DNA of 64,000 nt from Macrophomina tecta (Eukaryota > Ascomycota > Dothideomycetes > Botryosphaeriales > Botryosphaeriaceae): assembly GCA_024180945.1 (NCBI GenBank), contig JAKSGN010000003.1:2418001-2482000 (forward strand), read 5' to 3'. Below, piece after piece: positions 23,885-37,880 of the stretch. The position numbers and the translations under genes are program-made. Each line of letters begins with the position of its first letter. Positions within the stretch are counted from its first letter, which is position 1. The notes beneath the pieces were generated by a model. That model ran no database searches and was not told the origin of the DNA. It was given only the letters and a program-made list of their open reading frames with translations.

Positions 23885-25900
23885 ATTAGAGGCCTTATCT
23901 AGCATATATATAAACGCCGGTGCGGGTATTATCTAATTATAATAACCTACGTTATTTTATAATGACTAAGAGCCTTACGGCTCGATAGGCTTAGTATGCT
24001 AAAGTCTTAGCTAAATTCGATTTTAATATCGAATATAAGCCGGGTAAGTCTAATCTAGCGAACGCTCTTTCGAGGCGTCTAGACTACGCCCTTAGCTTTA
24101 AGAAGAGTAATAAGTGCATCTACCTTAATACTATATTACCTATACTATAACGTAAACTCTAGATTTAGGGATTAGAAGAACCCCTACGCACTACTAAGAA
24201 CCCCGGCTAAGAGTACGAGGAAAATCTACGTATAAACGGCAGTAGTAATTACTAAACTGCCTTAGTCTATTCCGTTACTTATAAGGAGCACGACGAGTTC
24301 GCTTATAAGGGCCTAGTACCTCCGGTATATACTTACTACGAGAAAGCTAGTACGAGCTTAGTATAAAGCTTCGTACCTTGGTCTATAGTAATAGTAGCCG
24401 CTATAACTAAAATAGCGTTTAAAGCTACTCCTAAATCGTTAGTTAATTTTATTCGTATTAAGTAACGAAGGGACGCCTTCTATATAGACGTACGAGAATA
24501 GCTTACGAAAAGAGTACTTTTAGCGTACGATTAGTATACGATTAATAAGTAAGGACTCCTACGCTATAAAGGGCGGGTATACGTGCTAAAGTATACTTCG
24601 CTATATAAGGAAATCCTACTTAGAAATTATAATGATCTAAGTAGTAGCTATTACGGTATCCGCCGTACCTAAAAGGTACTTTCTAGGAAGTACTACTAAG
24701 AAGGTATTACCGCGGATATTAGAAAATATATATAAAGCTATAATATCTATTAACGTAATAAGGCTCGCCGGTATAAGCCGTATAGATTATTATAGCTACT
24801 ACTAGTAGCCGCTTAATCTTATAAGTACTACTTTCTTAATTTTATTACGGACTTGCTAGAATCCGTAGAACGAGATAGTTAAGTATATAACGTAGTTCTC
24901 GTACTCGTTAACTGTTTTACTAAATATGTACGTTATCTACTAGTTAGGAAGACGATTAATAGGGTAACGCTCGCAGATCTTATCGTAAACGACGTCTTTA
25001 TATAATTTAGGCCGCCTAATAGCCTAGTCTTAAATAGGGGCTTAACGTTTACGAGCTAGTTCTAGAGCGAATTATACTATAATCTTAGAATTAAGTATAG
25101 ACTAAGTACCTTCTTTTATCCGTAGATAGACGGCTAAATGAAGAGATAAAATTAAAAGTTAGAGGCGTATCTACGCTATTATACCTTCTAGAACTAGTTA
25201 GACTAGGTAAAGCTTCTCTAGTAGGCTTTATACGCCTATAACTAGAAAACCTACTCTTCTATAGACTTCGCACTAGTTTAACTAGATACGGGGATAGAAC
25301 CTAACTCCTAGGACGGGATTTAGGATAACCTTAATAGGAATCCCCTAACCGAATCGGCCGAAGCAGCCAAAAAGCACGCGGAAAGTATATAAAAAGTATA
25401 AAAATTAGCGGCGGAATTCCTCGGATACTCCTAGGAGCTCTAAACGAAATATTATAACCGGAACCGAACTAAAATATATTTTAATATTAGATAACTAGTC
25501 CTTCTCTTAGTAAGAAATATTAAAACTAAACGGCCTTATAAGAAACTCGATAACTGTTATCTAAGGCTATTTCAGATTCTAGAGAAGATTAGCTCCTAGG
25601 CCTACCGCTTAGACCTACTATAATCTATATTCCAGCTATATACTATTTTTAACGTTATATTACTAGAAGCTTATATAGTAAGGCTAGGATTCTAACCGCT
25701 ACTAGTTAAAGAAATCGATAATAGTAGATACTAGAAAGTCGAAGCTATAGTAGCCTATAAAGAAGGGCTACTAAGGTAATATCTACTTAAATAGCTCGGC
25801 TAGCCCTATAAATATAATAAGTAGAAGTAGAAAGAGGAGCTAAATAATTATAAAGAGCTTCTATAGAATTATCTTAAAGAAAACCCTATTCCCTAGAACG
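23885..25900 (+). pseudogene. Chromovirus pol fragment: RNase H, integrase, chromodomain
   Basis: A broken reading on the plus strand. The RNase H end has the fungal gypsy hallmark LAKFDFNIEYKPGKSN and ANALSRRLDY. The integrase core is legible with ISDR-to-LNRG-type decay near 25,030. The chromodomain reads VEAIVAYKEGLLR, then YLLK-LG, then KYNEWKQKEEL-like, with aromatic positions largely kept. RT and Gag are absent upstream, so this is a truncated copy. Confidence 0.75.
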
Positions 25901-26099
25901 CCTAGCCAAAACGTAAGCGAAACGTAGGCGAAACGCAGGCTATAAGTAAGCTATAATAAGAGTGCCCCCTAGGATTAAAAAATAAGAAGAAATATTAGAG
26001 AAAATACTTAATTTATAAAGAAGGGCTCTAAAGAAGCATCTACTTTATATTTAAGCTATATTAAAACTATCTCTTATTCGTATTAGATATTCTCGTAAA

Positions 26100-26420
26100 G
26101 TACTTATTCTTAAACTCCTTGTCTACTACTTCATTGGTTAGCTTTATTAAGCTAACCCTACCTAGTCTAGTCTAATAACACTACTAATTCTCCGAGCGCG
26201 ATATATTACGTATATACTACTAGTTACTATAGCCGCTAGTAGCCGTAATTTTCTTTATCTTCTACTTCTTATATACCGATACCGCCTCTTCTAACGCACC
26301 GGTATACTTATATAGCGTAAGTACGTTCTTCTCTATAAACTCTAGTACCTTCTTATCGGGAGCGCTATCGAAGCTATCGTAATAGAACGATAATAAATTA
26401 GTAGTATGGCGGAATTAAGA
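26100..26420 (-). pseudogene. Antisense ORF remnant downstream of chromodomain
   Basis: The minus strand shows a coding-like run (SFYYDSFDSAPDKKVLEF, then IEKNVLTLYKYTGALEEAV) ended by a TAG. Its place, antisense between the chromodomain and the polypurine tract, mirrors the antisense ORF of the chromovirus at 14,050-14,700. The two sequences are not obviously alike. The identity is unknown. Confidence 0.4.
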
Positions 26421-27392
26421 AAGAACCTAAAAATAAATTTTATTATTAGTAACGAGTATAAGTAGTATAAAAGTATATAGAAAGTATAAGAAAAGTAGAA
26501 AAAAAGTATACTTATTAGAGTATATTTATAACTACTCTTCGTATACCGATTATACTTAGCATAGAATAGATCTTTAAAGTAGATCTAGCGAAGCCCCCTA
26601 AGAAGCTCTATAGGCGTAAAATTAACCTATACTTTACCCTCGCGGTAGCGCATCGTGCCCTAGTAGCGTACGTAACGTATATAGCACACTACTACTAAAC
26701 TAGGCTACGGCTAAAGATAAGGAAGAAGCTTTACTATATTACCCGTAATAGGCGTCTACGGAAGCTTATTGTAGAAGTAACCTAAGTAAATAAAGCCGGA
26801 AGAGGTCTATATAGTAATAGTTATTTAGAAGGAAGGAGTAATAAAAAGAGTTAATATTAGTTAAAGACGTTTTAGTTAAAGAAGAGAAGCTAGATCTAAA
26901 CTATAAAAATCTAGAAAAATACGGGGGGTTATTATACCTATTAAAGCTATTGAAAAAAACGACCTCGTGCCCTATAAGTATTATTAGCACGCGTGAGTTA
27001 CTAATTAGTATATTCGCTAGTATTATCGTATAAGGCTAACTCCTATTATCCTTAATAGTAATAATATCTAATAACAAAGAAAAAACCGTGCTAACGTACT
27101 ATTACCTACGTTTTTCGTATATATAGTATACCGCTAGTATTACTAATAACCGCTTAGCGATATATTTTCTTATTTTTTTATTAATTTATTATTCTTTATT
27201 TATTATTCGCAGTAACGACTACGTAATAAGGCTAATTCGCCTTACTACGCAACGCCTATAGCTAATATATAATACTACGTCCTATATAGTAATTAGGTGC
27301 ACTCTTTTTCCTTACTAAAGGTTTTTTAATGAGGCACCAATATAATACCTTCTAATAGAAATCAGGGCGATTCCTACTAGAGAGGGGGATAG

Positions 27393-27640
27393 TATTAGAA
27401 TAATAGGCCCTAGTATACCCTTAGAATACTTATACCGTGCGTTCCACGTGCTTATTACGTGCTACGCACGGGCCCCCAGTATATAACGCCACTAAGGGGT
27501 GAATCCTATACTACTAAGAATTCGTACCTAAGAATATACGACTCTTCTAAAGGCTTTCTACTTATAACTAGCCTATTTACTTATACTAATCTTCTCTTTA
27601 ACCGCTATCTTTAGCTATTTCCATAGGAAAAGTACGGTAT
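27393..27640 (+). repeat. Probable start of 3' LTR of plus-strand chromovirus
   Basis: Starts TATTAGAATAATAGGCCC directly after a polypurine tract. I could not place the far end or find a second copy in the window, so the right limit is a guess. Confidence 0.45.
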
Positions 27641-29857
27641 TTTAAGGTCCTAGGCCTTAGATCTCTTAGTACTAGATTTCCTAGACTTTTAGATTTCTAT
27701 TTCTTAGTTTTCCGGAGTTTAGTTTCCTAGTTTTCTTAATCCTAGTTATTAGAAATTCTAAGCTTATAATCTCTAGTTCCTACTTTAGAATTTTTTATTT
27801 CCGAGGCTCTAGTTCTCGAGCGTTTATTTTCCTAGTTTCTAGTTCTTAATTCTAAGTCTTTTTTACTAGGGTCCTTAGTTTCTAGTTAACTAAGCTAAGT
27901 ATTTACCTAGTTATTTAAGTTTCTACCTATCTTTTTTCGTTTCCCGGGTCTAAGCCTTTTACGAGATAGCGTATCGGCTATAATATTCTTATTTCTAGAA
28001 ATATATCGTACTTTAAAATCTATAAGGTAGATCTAGATAAGCTATTTAGTAATTAACGTACTAGGTAAATTCGTCGCTATACGCTAAAGTTAAATAACTA
28101 GGACTTCGTAGTCTATTTTTACTATAAATTATACTTCGTAGAGCTAATAGCGAAACTACTTTAGTTCGTATATAAGCGCTTTATATTCTAGCTTACTACT
28201 ATTATATTTTTTCTTAGCTAAGGACTAGACCCTAGACTTAAATTATATAGGGCGTCTTTTTCTATTATAGTCTATCTAAGCTAAATGCGCGCTCTATCTA
28301 TACTTCGAAGTATCTATCTATATTATAATTTTACTATAGCCTTCCTTATAATTAATTAGTATTAGAAAAGAAAAAAAAGTAATAGCTACTTTAAGCTTAT
28401 CTATAGCTTCTTAGTACTCGTTTATTTATTTAAAGATAACGTTCTTCTTAAGAAGGTTATATAACGGCCTAGCGCTTATACTATAATAAAATATCTATAC
28501 TCGATAGTAACTATAAAGCCTAAGAAATTCGCATACTTCTCGTAGGTTTTAATAAGATAGCTAGTTTAGAATCTTCTTAACTTTCTTTAGATTAGAATAC
28601 CTTCTATTAGCGTTATATACATAATCTAAAATAGCTATATCTTCTTAGTAGAAGTACGTCTTCTTCGCTAAGATTATATAGCCCGCTCTCTCTATATCGT
28701 AGAGCGTAGTATTAAGGTTCTAGATATATTTAACTATAAATCTTTATAAACCGGGTTCGATTTTTTTATTTTTGTAGTCGAATCGTAGTCTATCGACTAT
28801 AATATTATTAATATAGTTTCGAGCCTTTTATAGAATATAATCTTTAAGAATAAATATAATAGTGCATTAGAACTATACTACTAAATTAGTTACTTTCTAC
28901 GAAATAGTCGTATAATATAAAAGACTAATTAGAGTATTAAAAGCTATTAGATCTTAGCTTTTCTTCGCTAGAGATATCTAGTCGTACCCTAAAAAGAAGT
29001 CTAAAAGACTAAAAACCTTCTTTCTAAAGAAATACTCCGCGAATTTATTAGTATTTAGAGGGGAGTATACGTTTTTAATTATTATATGATTAATATTAAT
29101 TATAGAATTAATTAATTAGTACTTTCTATTCTTCTTCTTTACTAGAAAAAATAGATTTTAGTATAAAGAGTTACTATACTCTAGAACTTTCTTTTTTAGT
29201 TTATTCTTTAGTATTATAATAACTTTCTTCTAAAGAGCTCTTAGAACTCGAATTTTCTTTACTTACTATAGTTTATATAGAATAGTCTTAATTATAGTAG
29301 ATAGTATAATCTTACTACTAATTTCGCCTTTTTTTTTAAAGATCTAGGATAACGCCTACTTACGATTAAAAAGTATTTTAATTAGTAGCTCTTTTTCTTA
29401 CTTAGTTACTATATTACTAATATTTAGTTTCTTAATCCGCTCTAGGATTAGGCGAGTTCTCCTCACTAATTTACTAAATTTCTTAGTAACTAGGTAATCG
29501 TAGGGGCCGTTTAATAGTCTAGCTAAAATAGCTTTTTCTCAGTTAATAGCTTCTTATTTCTAAAGCTAATTTATCTCGGGTACGCTTCTATCCGAATTAG
29601 AATTACCTACTAGTTATACTTTATTAACTTTTCTTTTATATATTATACTTACTTATTTTTTCTAGTTTTTTTAGAGAATTAACCTTTCTTTTAGTTTCTT
29701 AAACTTTCTATGCTAAAACGAATCGTTCGCAATAAATAAATTATTAAAACAAATTAAGATAAAGAGAGATAAAGAAAAATTATTATATATTTACGTACGC
29801 TACTTACCGTTCTTACTCTTAGAAGAATACTTAAGGTTCGGTATATTCTTAGTAGGA

Positions 29858-29883
29858 GACTTATACCTAGCTAGATATAAGTC
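29858..29883. repeat. 26-bp palindrome, copy 2
   Basis: Arm GACTTATACCTAG followed by its reverse complement with one G-to-A change. It lies 19 bp before the next copy at 29,903. Confidence 0.75.
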
Positions 29884-29902
29884 CCCGGGCGTACAGACTA
29901 AA

Positions 29903-29928
29903 GACTTATATCTAACTAAATATAAGTC
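29903..29928. repeat. 26-bp palindrome, copy 3
   Basis: The same 26-bp inverted sequence with additional transition changes at the centre (ATCTAACTAAAT). It pairs with copy 2 as a tandem duplicate. Confidence 0.7.
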
Positions 29929-31999
29929 TTTAGGTACCTTAGTACCTTTCTTTTAGTTCGCCTTAATTAACTTTTCTAGAGAATCTTTATCTTTATTCTC
30001 TATACGTACTAGCGTAAAACGCTACGCCTATAATTTTATATTACTGTTTTTTACTAGGACTTTATTCTTTACTAAAGTTATTATATAGGCCTAGACTTCT
30101 ATATACTCGGTTCTATTTAGTCTTTTAGATACTCTTTATTATTCTTATCGTTTACTTCTTTAATCCTCGGCTAAATATTAACCTTTCGATAGCCTAGCGA
30201 TTTATCGCGCTAATTTATATAGAAGATAATCTTTATCTTATTTAGTATTAAGTATACCTAATATAAAACTCTTCTATTAGTCTAATACTATAGCCCGAAA
30301 CTAGCGAACTATATCTATAGAGCTCTAATAATAGTATTAATACTACTATACTCTAGTATAAAGAAGGTAACTAGGAAGTTCGACGATCTAAGCTATAAAT
30401 AGATAAACGAAATAAATCTAATAAAGTCTATTATTAGACCCGTAATAGATATAACCTTATAGATTTTAATTCTTTTTAGTAGGATTTCTACGAAGAGGCT
30501 ATATTTCTTAGCCGTGCTTTTAGAAATTACGTTTACCTCTAATCTAGTATTAAAGAGAATATTAATCATCTAATCTATATATAGGCCTACTAAACCTCTA
30601 CTAATAGAGTAAGTCTTCGTAGTTAGCACCCGGCCTATTATATTATATAAGTTATAGGCTTCTGAGCCGCTTATTCTTTCTAGGCTCGTTATCGAGTTTA
30701 TAATTATTAATTATAATATCGCTACTTTTTAAGGCTCTATTTTCTAGAAGTATAGCTAAGCCGCTCTTACTAATTATATCTAGTATATTACTCTACGTCT
30801 AGAGCTTTAAGCTTTCTTTACCGTATTATATATCTTATTCTATTCGGCGTATACCTAAAAAAGCTTTTTATACGGCTCTATCGTCTCGAGTAGTCTTTAC
30901 GTAGCTAGGCTCATAATCGATCTAATATCTTCTAGCTAGTTTTTTATAGCGGGTAAGGTCTATGATTTTTCTAGACTCATTCTACGGCCTTCGGGCGTAT
31001 ACTAATTACGCGAAGACTCTATAGTAGTACTTAGCTTACCTTGCGCGGAATTCTCTACTTCTCTTACTCGTTTCTCTAGTATTCTTTCTATCTTATTATT
31101 ATTAATTTTCTAGATGCGCCCGAGCCTAAACTCTTTAATAATACCTAGGTACTTCTTTCTAATATCTTTATTAGATACCGGTCTCTTCTTCTTACTAGCG
31201 TAGTTTAGCTATTTCTATATTACCCGTACTAGGTTCTCGTTAAAATCTAGACCGAAAATATCTTACGTGTTAGTCTAGAGTTTAAAGTTTTTTATATCTA
31301 ACTCGTTATCTATCTAAAAGCAGTTAGTATCTAGAATACTCTTAATTATTATGGATTTTTTATTCTTTTTAGAATAACCTTTCTTCGTCGCTTTAGCTTT
31401 AAGCGTTTAAAGCTTATTATCGTAGCCTAAAGCTAATAGCCGATCTATTAGACTATATAACCGCCTAAGAAAAAATCGTCGTCTATCGTTTTAATACTAA
31501 TAGCCTTAGTCTTAACCGCGTACTATATTTATATACTTCTTAGGCTAACGGTGTTTTTCTCTATACTTACTATAGTAATAGCTATTATTAGGCGGCCCTA
31601 AGTTAAAGTTCTAGCTCTAAGAGTTACCCCTATTTCCTCTAGATATATCGAATTAATCCCGTAAATAATTAGGTATGAGCTTAATTATAAAGCGCGCTCT
31701 TAATAAAACGTTATTACGAATCGAATAGTTCGGGATCTTATCTAAAATTTTCTTAGCTAAAGTAATTAAAAAGTATTTTTCTATACTAATTACTAGGTTC
31801 TTAAGTTACTTAGCTAGAGTATTAACTTTTTTATTAGTTAATATTCTCGGGTTTAATAAAGTCTATTAAGGGGCCGTTCGTTAATATAGTAGACTAGTCT
31901 AAACGATAGGCTTAGTCTCTTATATATTAGTACGCTTTTTTTAGTTCTCTATACTTCTAAGTATTCTAAGCGGGGTAAGATTAACGTACTAGTCTTTTC

Positions 32000-33890
32000 T
32001 AAGAAGCTTTATATAAGATTCTTTTAACGTAAGCTTCTCGTCTAGTCGAGTTCTAATTATTTTATAGTTATAAGTATACGAGCTTCTCTAGTCGATTTAG
32101 TATTCTTTAAAAAGAAACGCTAATATTTCTTATAGTATTTCTTATAGAAATAGCTTAGTCTACTCTTAAAGAGAAATCTTATCTTTCTTTAAGAGGCTCT
32201 AAGAAATTATATAAAAGAAGACTAAATACTATTATAGCCTAGATATAGTTTTTCTCTACTCTTTCTAGTTCTTATACTTTACGTACTTATATAGTATTTT
32301 TTTACGAAATAGCGTTTCGCGTTTATCGTAGTTCTAGTATTTATATAGTATAGATCTTTTTAAGGTCTTTTAATCGCGGTTTTTAAACGTACGTATCTTT
32401 CTAATAGACTTCGTAATAAAGTTCTTATAGTAGTACGATACGCGCTCTACTATTTTACTCTTTAAGTAGCCGTTGTTTTTAGTGAGATATTCGAAGTTCT
32501 TAAAGAATTTTAACGTATTAGTTCTATTAAAGATAAGTACGTTTCTTAAACTAAATATTAGAAAAGCCTTACTATACTAAATACCCGTCGAGCTTTTTCT
32601 TAGTAATTAATAAAGCTAGTTAAAAGTAAGAAAGATCTATCTATTTCCGCTCATTATAGTATCTATACGTAGTGAGGCGGCTTAGTCGTCCTAAGATACC
32701 GCTACTATAGGCGGTATAGAATTATTACTTATTCTTATATTAGAGAAATCTATAGGGTCGCCTATTAATTAAGCTACTTAAAGAATAATAAGTTAGTTCT
32801 TTAGATCTAGTAAATCTTTTAGTTTTAATAAATCCGAATTACTACTAACTATTATACGCCTATAAAAATAGTAGTCTAAAAACTTATATACTAATAAATA
32901 AAATAAAAATCTAAATTCTATTATTATTTCTAGTATAAGATAATAAAGTTTTTTTATAAAGCCTCTATCCGTACCCGAGTTATTAATAATAAGCTCGATA
33001 AGGCTATTCTTAGTAATACGGATTTTAACTCTAAAGGTGATAAACTATAGCTAAATAGAATACGCGGTTACTATTCTATTATTCTTATATATCTTCGTAG
33101 AATACTCCTTATTTATAGTTATCTATAATAAAGTAGAACTATTCTTAGAATCTATAAAAGTATCATAACCTAAATCGCTTCTATACGGGGTAATACTCGG
33201 GCTACGTTTCTTTAGAGTTAAACTAATTTTCTCGGGGAGACTTATACCTAGCTAGGTATAAGTTTCCTAGCCCTTAATACTAAATTTCCCTTATATCTTC
33301 GTATATTTCTAAGCTTTTTTTCTTCTTTAAAGTACTTGCTATAAGCCTTTTAACTATCTAGTAGCTATATTAGCCCCCCGCGTTAGGCTCTAAATTTATT
33401 AATAGGAGAAATACTCCGTAGAAGAGCGTCTAGTAAGCTAGAGAATAAAAATAGCTAAAACCGCGTAAGAGATAAGAAGAAATAAAAGAAGAATCTAAAA
33501 TAACTTTATTATATAGCGTCTTATAGGCGATTAAATAGAGTAACTAAACTAAAAGAACCTATTCTAAAAGAAGAAGAAGAATTACCACTTTTATATACTC
33601 TATAAGTACATTATAAAGTAGTATTTAAACGTCATTAAACTTTCTTCTAATAAGAATTATTCTGCTTTGTTCTACGCTAGTAAACGTTAGCCGTTACTAT
33701 TATTTTTATTATTTATTATTTTCTCTTATACTTCTATAGCCGTGTTATAAAGTCTACTTATAGCGGAGGGCATTCTTTTAATATACTAATTAGAGCCCTC
33801 TTCTTAAGCCGCCCCTTAAAGTTCTATTCTTTATATAGAAAGAACTATTCTCGCCTTAACTAGCTTATTTATTTTCTACTCTATAATAAC
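32000..33890. other. Unassigned RIP-mutated stretch
   Basis: No gene or domain was recognised on either strand apart from one palindrome at 33,239-33,264. Base composition is as in the neighbouring retroelements. It is probably further degraded transposon sequence. Confidence 0.4.
33239..33264. repeat. 26-bp palindrome, copy 4
   Basis: The best-preserved copy: GACTTATACCTAG followed by its reverse complement, with only the last base changed (C to T). Confidence 0.8.
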
Positions 33891-36800
33891 GTATTACTCG
33901 TACTTATTGGGCGCGATAGTTAGATTCTTAGCTTAGAAAATTTCTAGAATCTTTCTAATATACTTCTTATATTCCTCGAGCATCTCTAAGAAGATAAGAA
34001 TATCGTTAAAATAAGCTAAGTAAAAAATATCTAAGTATTCGTATAGCGTATTATTAACGAGTAATTAGAATATTACTAGCGCGTTAATAAGCCTAAATAG
34101 TATTACCGTATACTTATAGAGTTCTAGTCTTATTTTAAAGGCTATTTTCTATTCTTCCTCTTCTTTAATTCTAACTAGGTAATAACCGTCCTAGAGGTCT
34201 AGTTTTATAAAGTACTTCGTATTTTCTAACTTATTCTAGAGCTTATCGATACGTAGAAGCGGGTATTAGTTCTTAATTATAATATTATTAAGTTATTAAT
34301 AGTCGACGTAGAGGCGTAACTTACTATTCTTCTTAGAAATAAAAAGAATTAAATATCTAGTTAATAACATTAATAGCTAAATATATTCTCGCTCGAGATT
34401 CTTCTTAATATATTTCTTTAAAGCCTTTATTTTCTTTTTTAATAAAGAGTAGATAGGCTTATAAGCTAGTTTCGTTTCTAGCTTAAGCGAAATCTTATAG
34501 TTTTATAGTTAATACTTAGATAAGTCTCCCTTTTCTCTTTCTTAGTAAACGGTAATTAAGTTCTAATATTCTTCGGGTATTATTTCTATTTCTAGAATTA
34601 GAGATATTTTTTATAGTTACTACTATATTTCTAAACTACTATATTATTCTCTCTTAATTCTCGTAGGATTATCTTCTTTAATAGAAGTTAGATAGTTCTT
34701 ATTTCTTAGCCTTTTTTATTAGGCCCTAGCTAGTGCTCTCTATTATACTACCGGTAAGGGTTTAATATATATAAGGTAGACCTATTATTCTTAGCGTTAT
34801 ATACGTCTAAATACCTCTTTTAAGATTATTTAGACGTCTATAGAAGGTTTTAGGGCTACTAATTATTTTTATAAAGTTTTACTCTTAGCCTTACGCTTTC
34901 TCCGCGTAGTTTTTTATAATAAGTATTATATCTAATTTTCGGAAATACTTAACTTAGTAGGGCTTACTTCGCTTAAGGCGCTATATTTTACTAAGAAGAC
35001 GGCGCTTTATATACTATAGTTCTAGTCTTATCTTAGACCTTTCTTAAGATTACCGTTAATACTACTAACGCTAGGTCTTACACTATTATTAGAGTCTTAC
35101 GCTTCTTCTAATAATTTAAGGATATCGTTTCGCTTAGTAGGGCTTATTTCTATAATAGGATTATATTTTACCGAGAAGGCTTCGTCTTTTACGTTATAGT
35201 TCTAGTTCTAACTTATACTATTATTAAAGTCGCCTATATAGTTACTATATTTAGGCCTTATACTAGCTACTTTTTAATTTATAATAGATAAGAGTCGCTA
35301 TAGGGTGTTTATTAACCCGTTTACTATATATAAACTAAATTTTTATAGGAGATTATTAATCTCTTTCTAAAAAACTATCTCGTCTTCTTCGCTAAAGTCG
35401 AAGATAGATTTCTATATTCGAATCTAGGATATACCTAGAATAATATTATACCCGGGAATACGTTAGACATTAAGAGAGATCTATTTTTAATAGTTCTTAA
35501 TTTAGAGGATTACTTTCTTTATTTCTATCTTTATCTAGTCTTCTTTATAGACTAAGCTTTTTCCGTTAAATTTACTAAGCGGATATAGCTCTTTCTTCTT
35601 TTAGTATAAAATCTTATATTATTCTATAAACTTATTATATATAAAGTTTCCGCTTAATCCTATATTAATTAGTATTAAGATAGGACGTTCGTTAAGTATT
35701 TCTTTTATTTTAAATTATCTCTAAAGATTTAGTCCGGTAAGAATTTCCGTATTCGATATATATAATACTATATAAAGGGACCTAGACTATAGCCTCTAGG
35801 TTAATTCTAATACTATAGAGCCGTCTAGTTTTTTAGCTTTAGATAGCCATAGACTTTACTATATATATAGTCCTTCTATTTATTAACTTAAAGGTATGCT
35901 TACTTCTAGTTAATCTATTTATTAGTATATAACTATTTTCGCTAGTAGACTATATTCTTTCGTACCTAGTATTAAAAGGTTAGTATATTAAGTTTCTCGT
36001 TCGGTATCTACTAAAGTATATAGTTCTAGATAGTTACTATACTATACTAATAAAGAATTTTTACTAATTTTTAGAGAAAGTTATAGTCTACTTATTATTA
36101 AGTAGTTATTTCTTACTAATAAAGTATCACGAGCGCGGTTTTTTTTATAATAATAAGTTTATACTTCTTTCTATCTTATTTAATTTAGGTTTTCTAGAGG
36201 ATTCCTTAGTACTATATCTATAGTACTATAAGGGCTAATCCTCTCTTATAGAAAATCTAAATTACTTAGGTGAGTTAGTTATTCTCGTTCGTTATTTCTA
36301 CGCTAATTCTATACTTAGCTATAAGGCGCTTAAGTTTTAGAAGAGCTATAGAGTCTAGTATAGCTTTTACTTTACTATTTATTAAGTTATATAGTTCTCT
36401 AGTCTTACTATTTACGAGCTTCTCGTCTAAGAAAAAGCTATTAATAATATTATTAATCTTAATAACTTCTTCGTTCCTAGTTATTATACCGAATTATTAA
36501 GGTTTATAGGGGTATTATTCTAATATATTTTTACTACTTTAGTATATCTAGTAGTTATCGTCGTAGTAGGCTATCTAGTATAGTATATCGTAGTTATTTT
36601 AGCGGAATATAACTAATACTTTACGCTAGGCGCTTAAGGTTTACTTTCTATCTTTCTTATTACGAGGGTTCTATGGGTACTTAAGAGAAAAGTACTTATT
36701 ACTACTATAGATTATATAGAGTCGATTCTTATAGCGCTATTTCTACTTATTTATTTAGTTTAGATTAGGTCCTCTAGGCTTCTTATTATTATTTCGACTA

Positions 36801-37660
36801 TTATTATTCTCCTTCTTAAAATTCTATCTATTAGCTGCGTTAAGGGCTATAGCATCTTCGCCTTTAAGAATTATTCTTTCTTAGCGAGGCTTTAAGGTAT
36901 TAGCTTATTAGAAACCTATCTTCTATTTATATATATAATTATTAATCTAAGACGTAAGGTCTACTATCTTCTAGAAGATAAATAAGTATTTATAGATAAT
37001 TATATTCTTCTTAACTTCTTTCTTTAGGCCTTTATAGAAGAGGTCGCGGAAAGTTTCGTTTAACTATTTAAGGTAGGCTATAAGCTATTAAAACTTAGTT
37101 ATATAGATAGCTATAAATCCTAGTTATTTAATAGTTATAATATTATTAGAGGCTTTACGGACTTTATCTTAATTATTAAAAGTAGCTCTAAGATTATCTA
37201 TAAATCCCGTATAAATACTAAAGATTTTTTTAGTCTTTTCTCATCTCTTCTTAAGAGAGTATTCGTTAGCTAAGTAGTTACGAAGATATAGTTCTATTTA
37301 TACCTCTACCATTTCTCTAAGGTAGATTAATGCGAAGAGTACTTCCTTAGCGTCGCTATTAAATTACGCTTAATTAAACTAGAGGTAGTATTATATTTAG
37401 AGTAGAAAGAATTAGAGCTTCTTTCTATTCCTATTAAACTTCTTAGGTGCCGCTATTTTAATCTTAGTAGCGCTTCGCTTTATTATATACTTAATTAGTC
37501 GAGCGTTCTAAGTCTTTAGCTTCTTAATAAGCTATAAGAGCTTAGCTCTAGTAGGCTTCGTTTACTATATAGGCTAAGCTAGCCCCTAGGTATTCTAAAC
37601 GTAATTCTCGGCCGGGTCGACCTCTATTTAAGATTCTAGTGCTATTACTATTTTCTAAAC
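33890..37660 (-). pseudogene. Chromovirus gag-pol 5' half remnant
   Basis: A broken Gag, protease and RT reading that aligns base for base with the first copy. The RT part at 33,960-34,050 preserves the region where the first copy is split, giving the pre-insertion sequence ...TCGTATAGCGTATTATTAAC... around 34,050. Stops at former Trp and Gln codons are frequent. Confidence 0.75.
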
Positions 37661-37880
37661 TTATTAGGGGGTAATATCTTACCTAATAAGACTTAATCTT
37701 AAAGCCTTTCTCTCCTTATAAGAATAGTAGTTAAAATATAATAAGCGGGTCTCTACCTCTAAGAATCTAAATATTAAAGAGGGAGAAAACCTATCGAGGG
37801 GGTTTTCCTTAAGTAGATATAAGAAGAGGATAAGAGTAAGTCGAATACGTAATAAGACTAAGTACTACGTGCGAAGGCCG

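Larger units (their letters stand above)
23880..27600 (+). mobile_element. Plus-strand chromovirus fragment (RNase H to 3' LTR)
   Basis: A 5'-truncated gypsy element in the opposite orientation to its neighbours. It starts within RNase H (NNLRYFIMTKSLTAR, 23,935-23,985, then IEYKPGKSN and NALSRRLDYAL). The integrase follows at about 24,780-25,270, with recognisable motifs such as FTKYVRYL, STFFYP and AYNQKTYSSIDFA-like text. A chromodomain lies at about 25,710-25,860, and a polypurine tract AGAGAGGGGGATAG at 27,379-27,392 runs into a TATTAG LTR start at 27,393. The LTR end is not resolved. RIP is heavy. Confidence 0.8.
27940..31700 (-). pseudogene. Gypsy gag-pol remnant
   Basis: A broken polyprotein of the minus-strand gypsy element. 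The catalytic Asp-Asp of RT is now Asn-Asn, two G-to-A changes typical of RIP. Integrase was not recognised, so either the element is truncated on the low-coordinate side or that part is beyond recognition. Confidence 0.6.
27640..32000 (-). mobile_element. Degenerate Ty3/gypsy element, minus strand
   Basis: The RT and RNase H of a second gypsy lineage read on the minus strand. RT lies at about 28,520-29,560 (SLLDFFSGYD, then ARNYINNIIVDRL, where YxDDI has become YINNI, then RFIVKYI). The RNase H end is at about 27,950-28,020 (FKVRYISRNKNIIADTLSRK). A Gag-like basic and coiled-coil-like region is legible around 30,980-31,300. RIP is extreme here (few CA, TG or CG). LTRs were not found. The limits are approximate. 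Confidence 0.7.
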
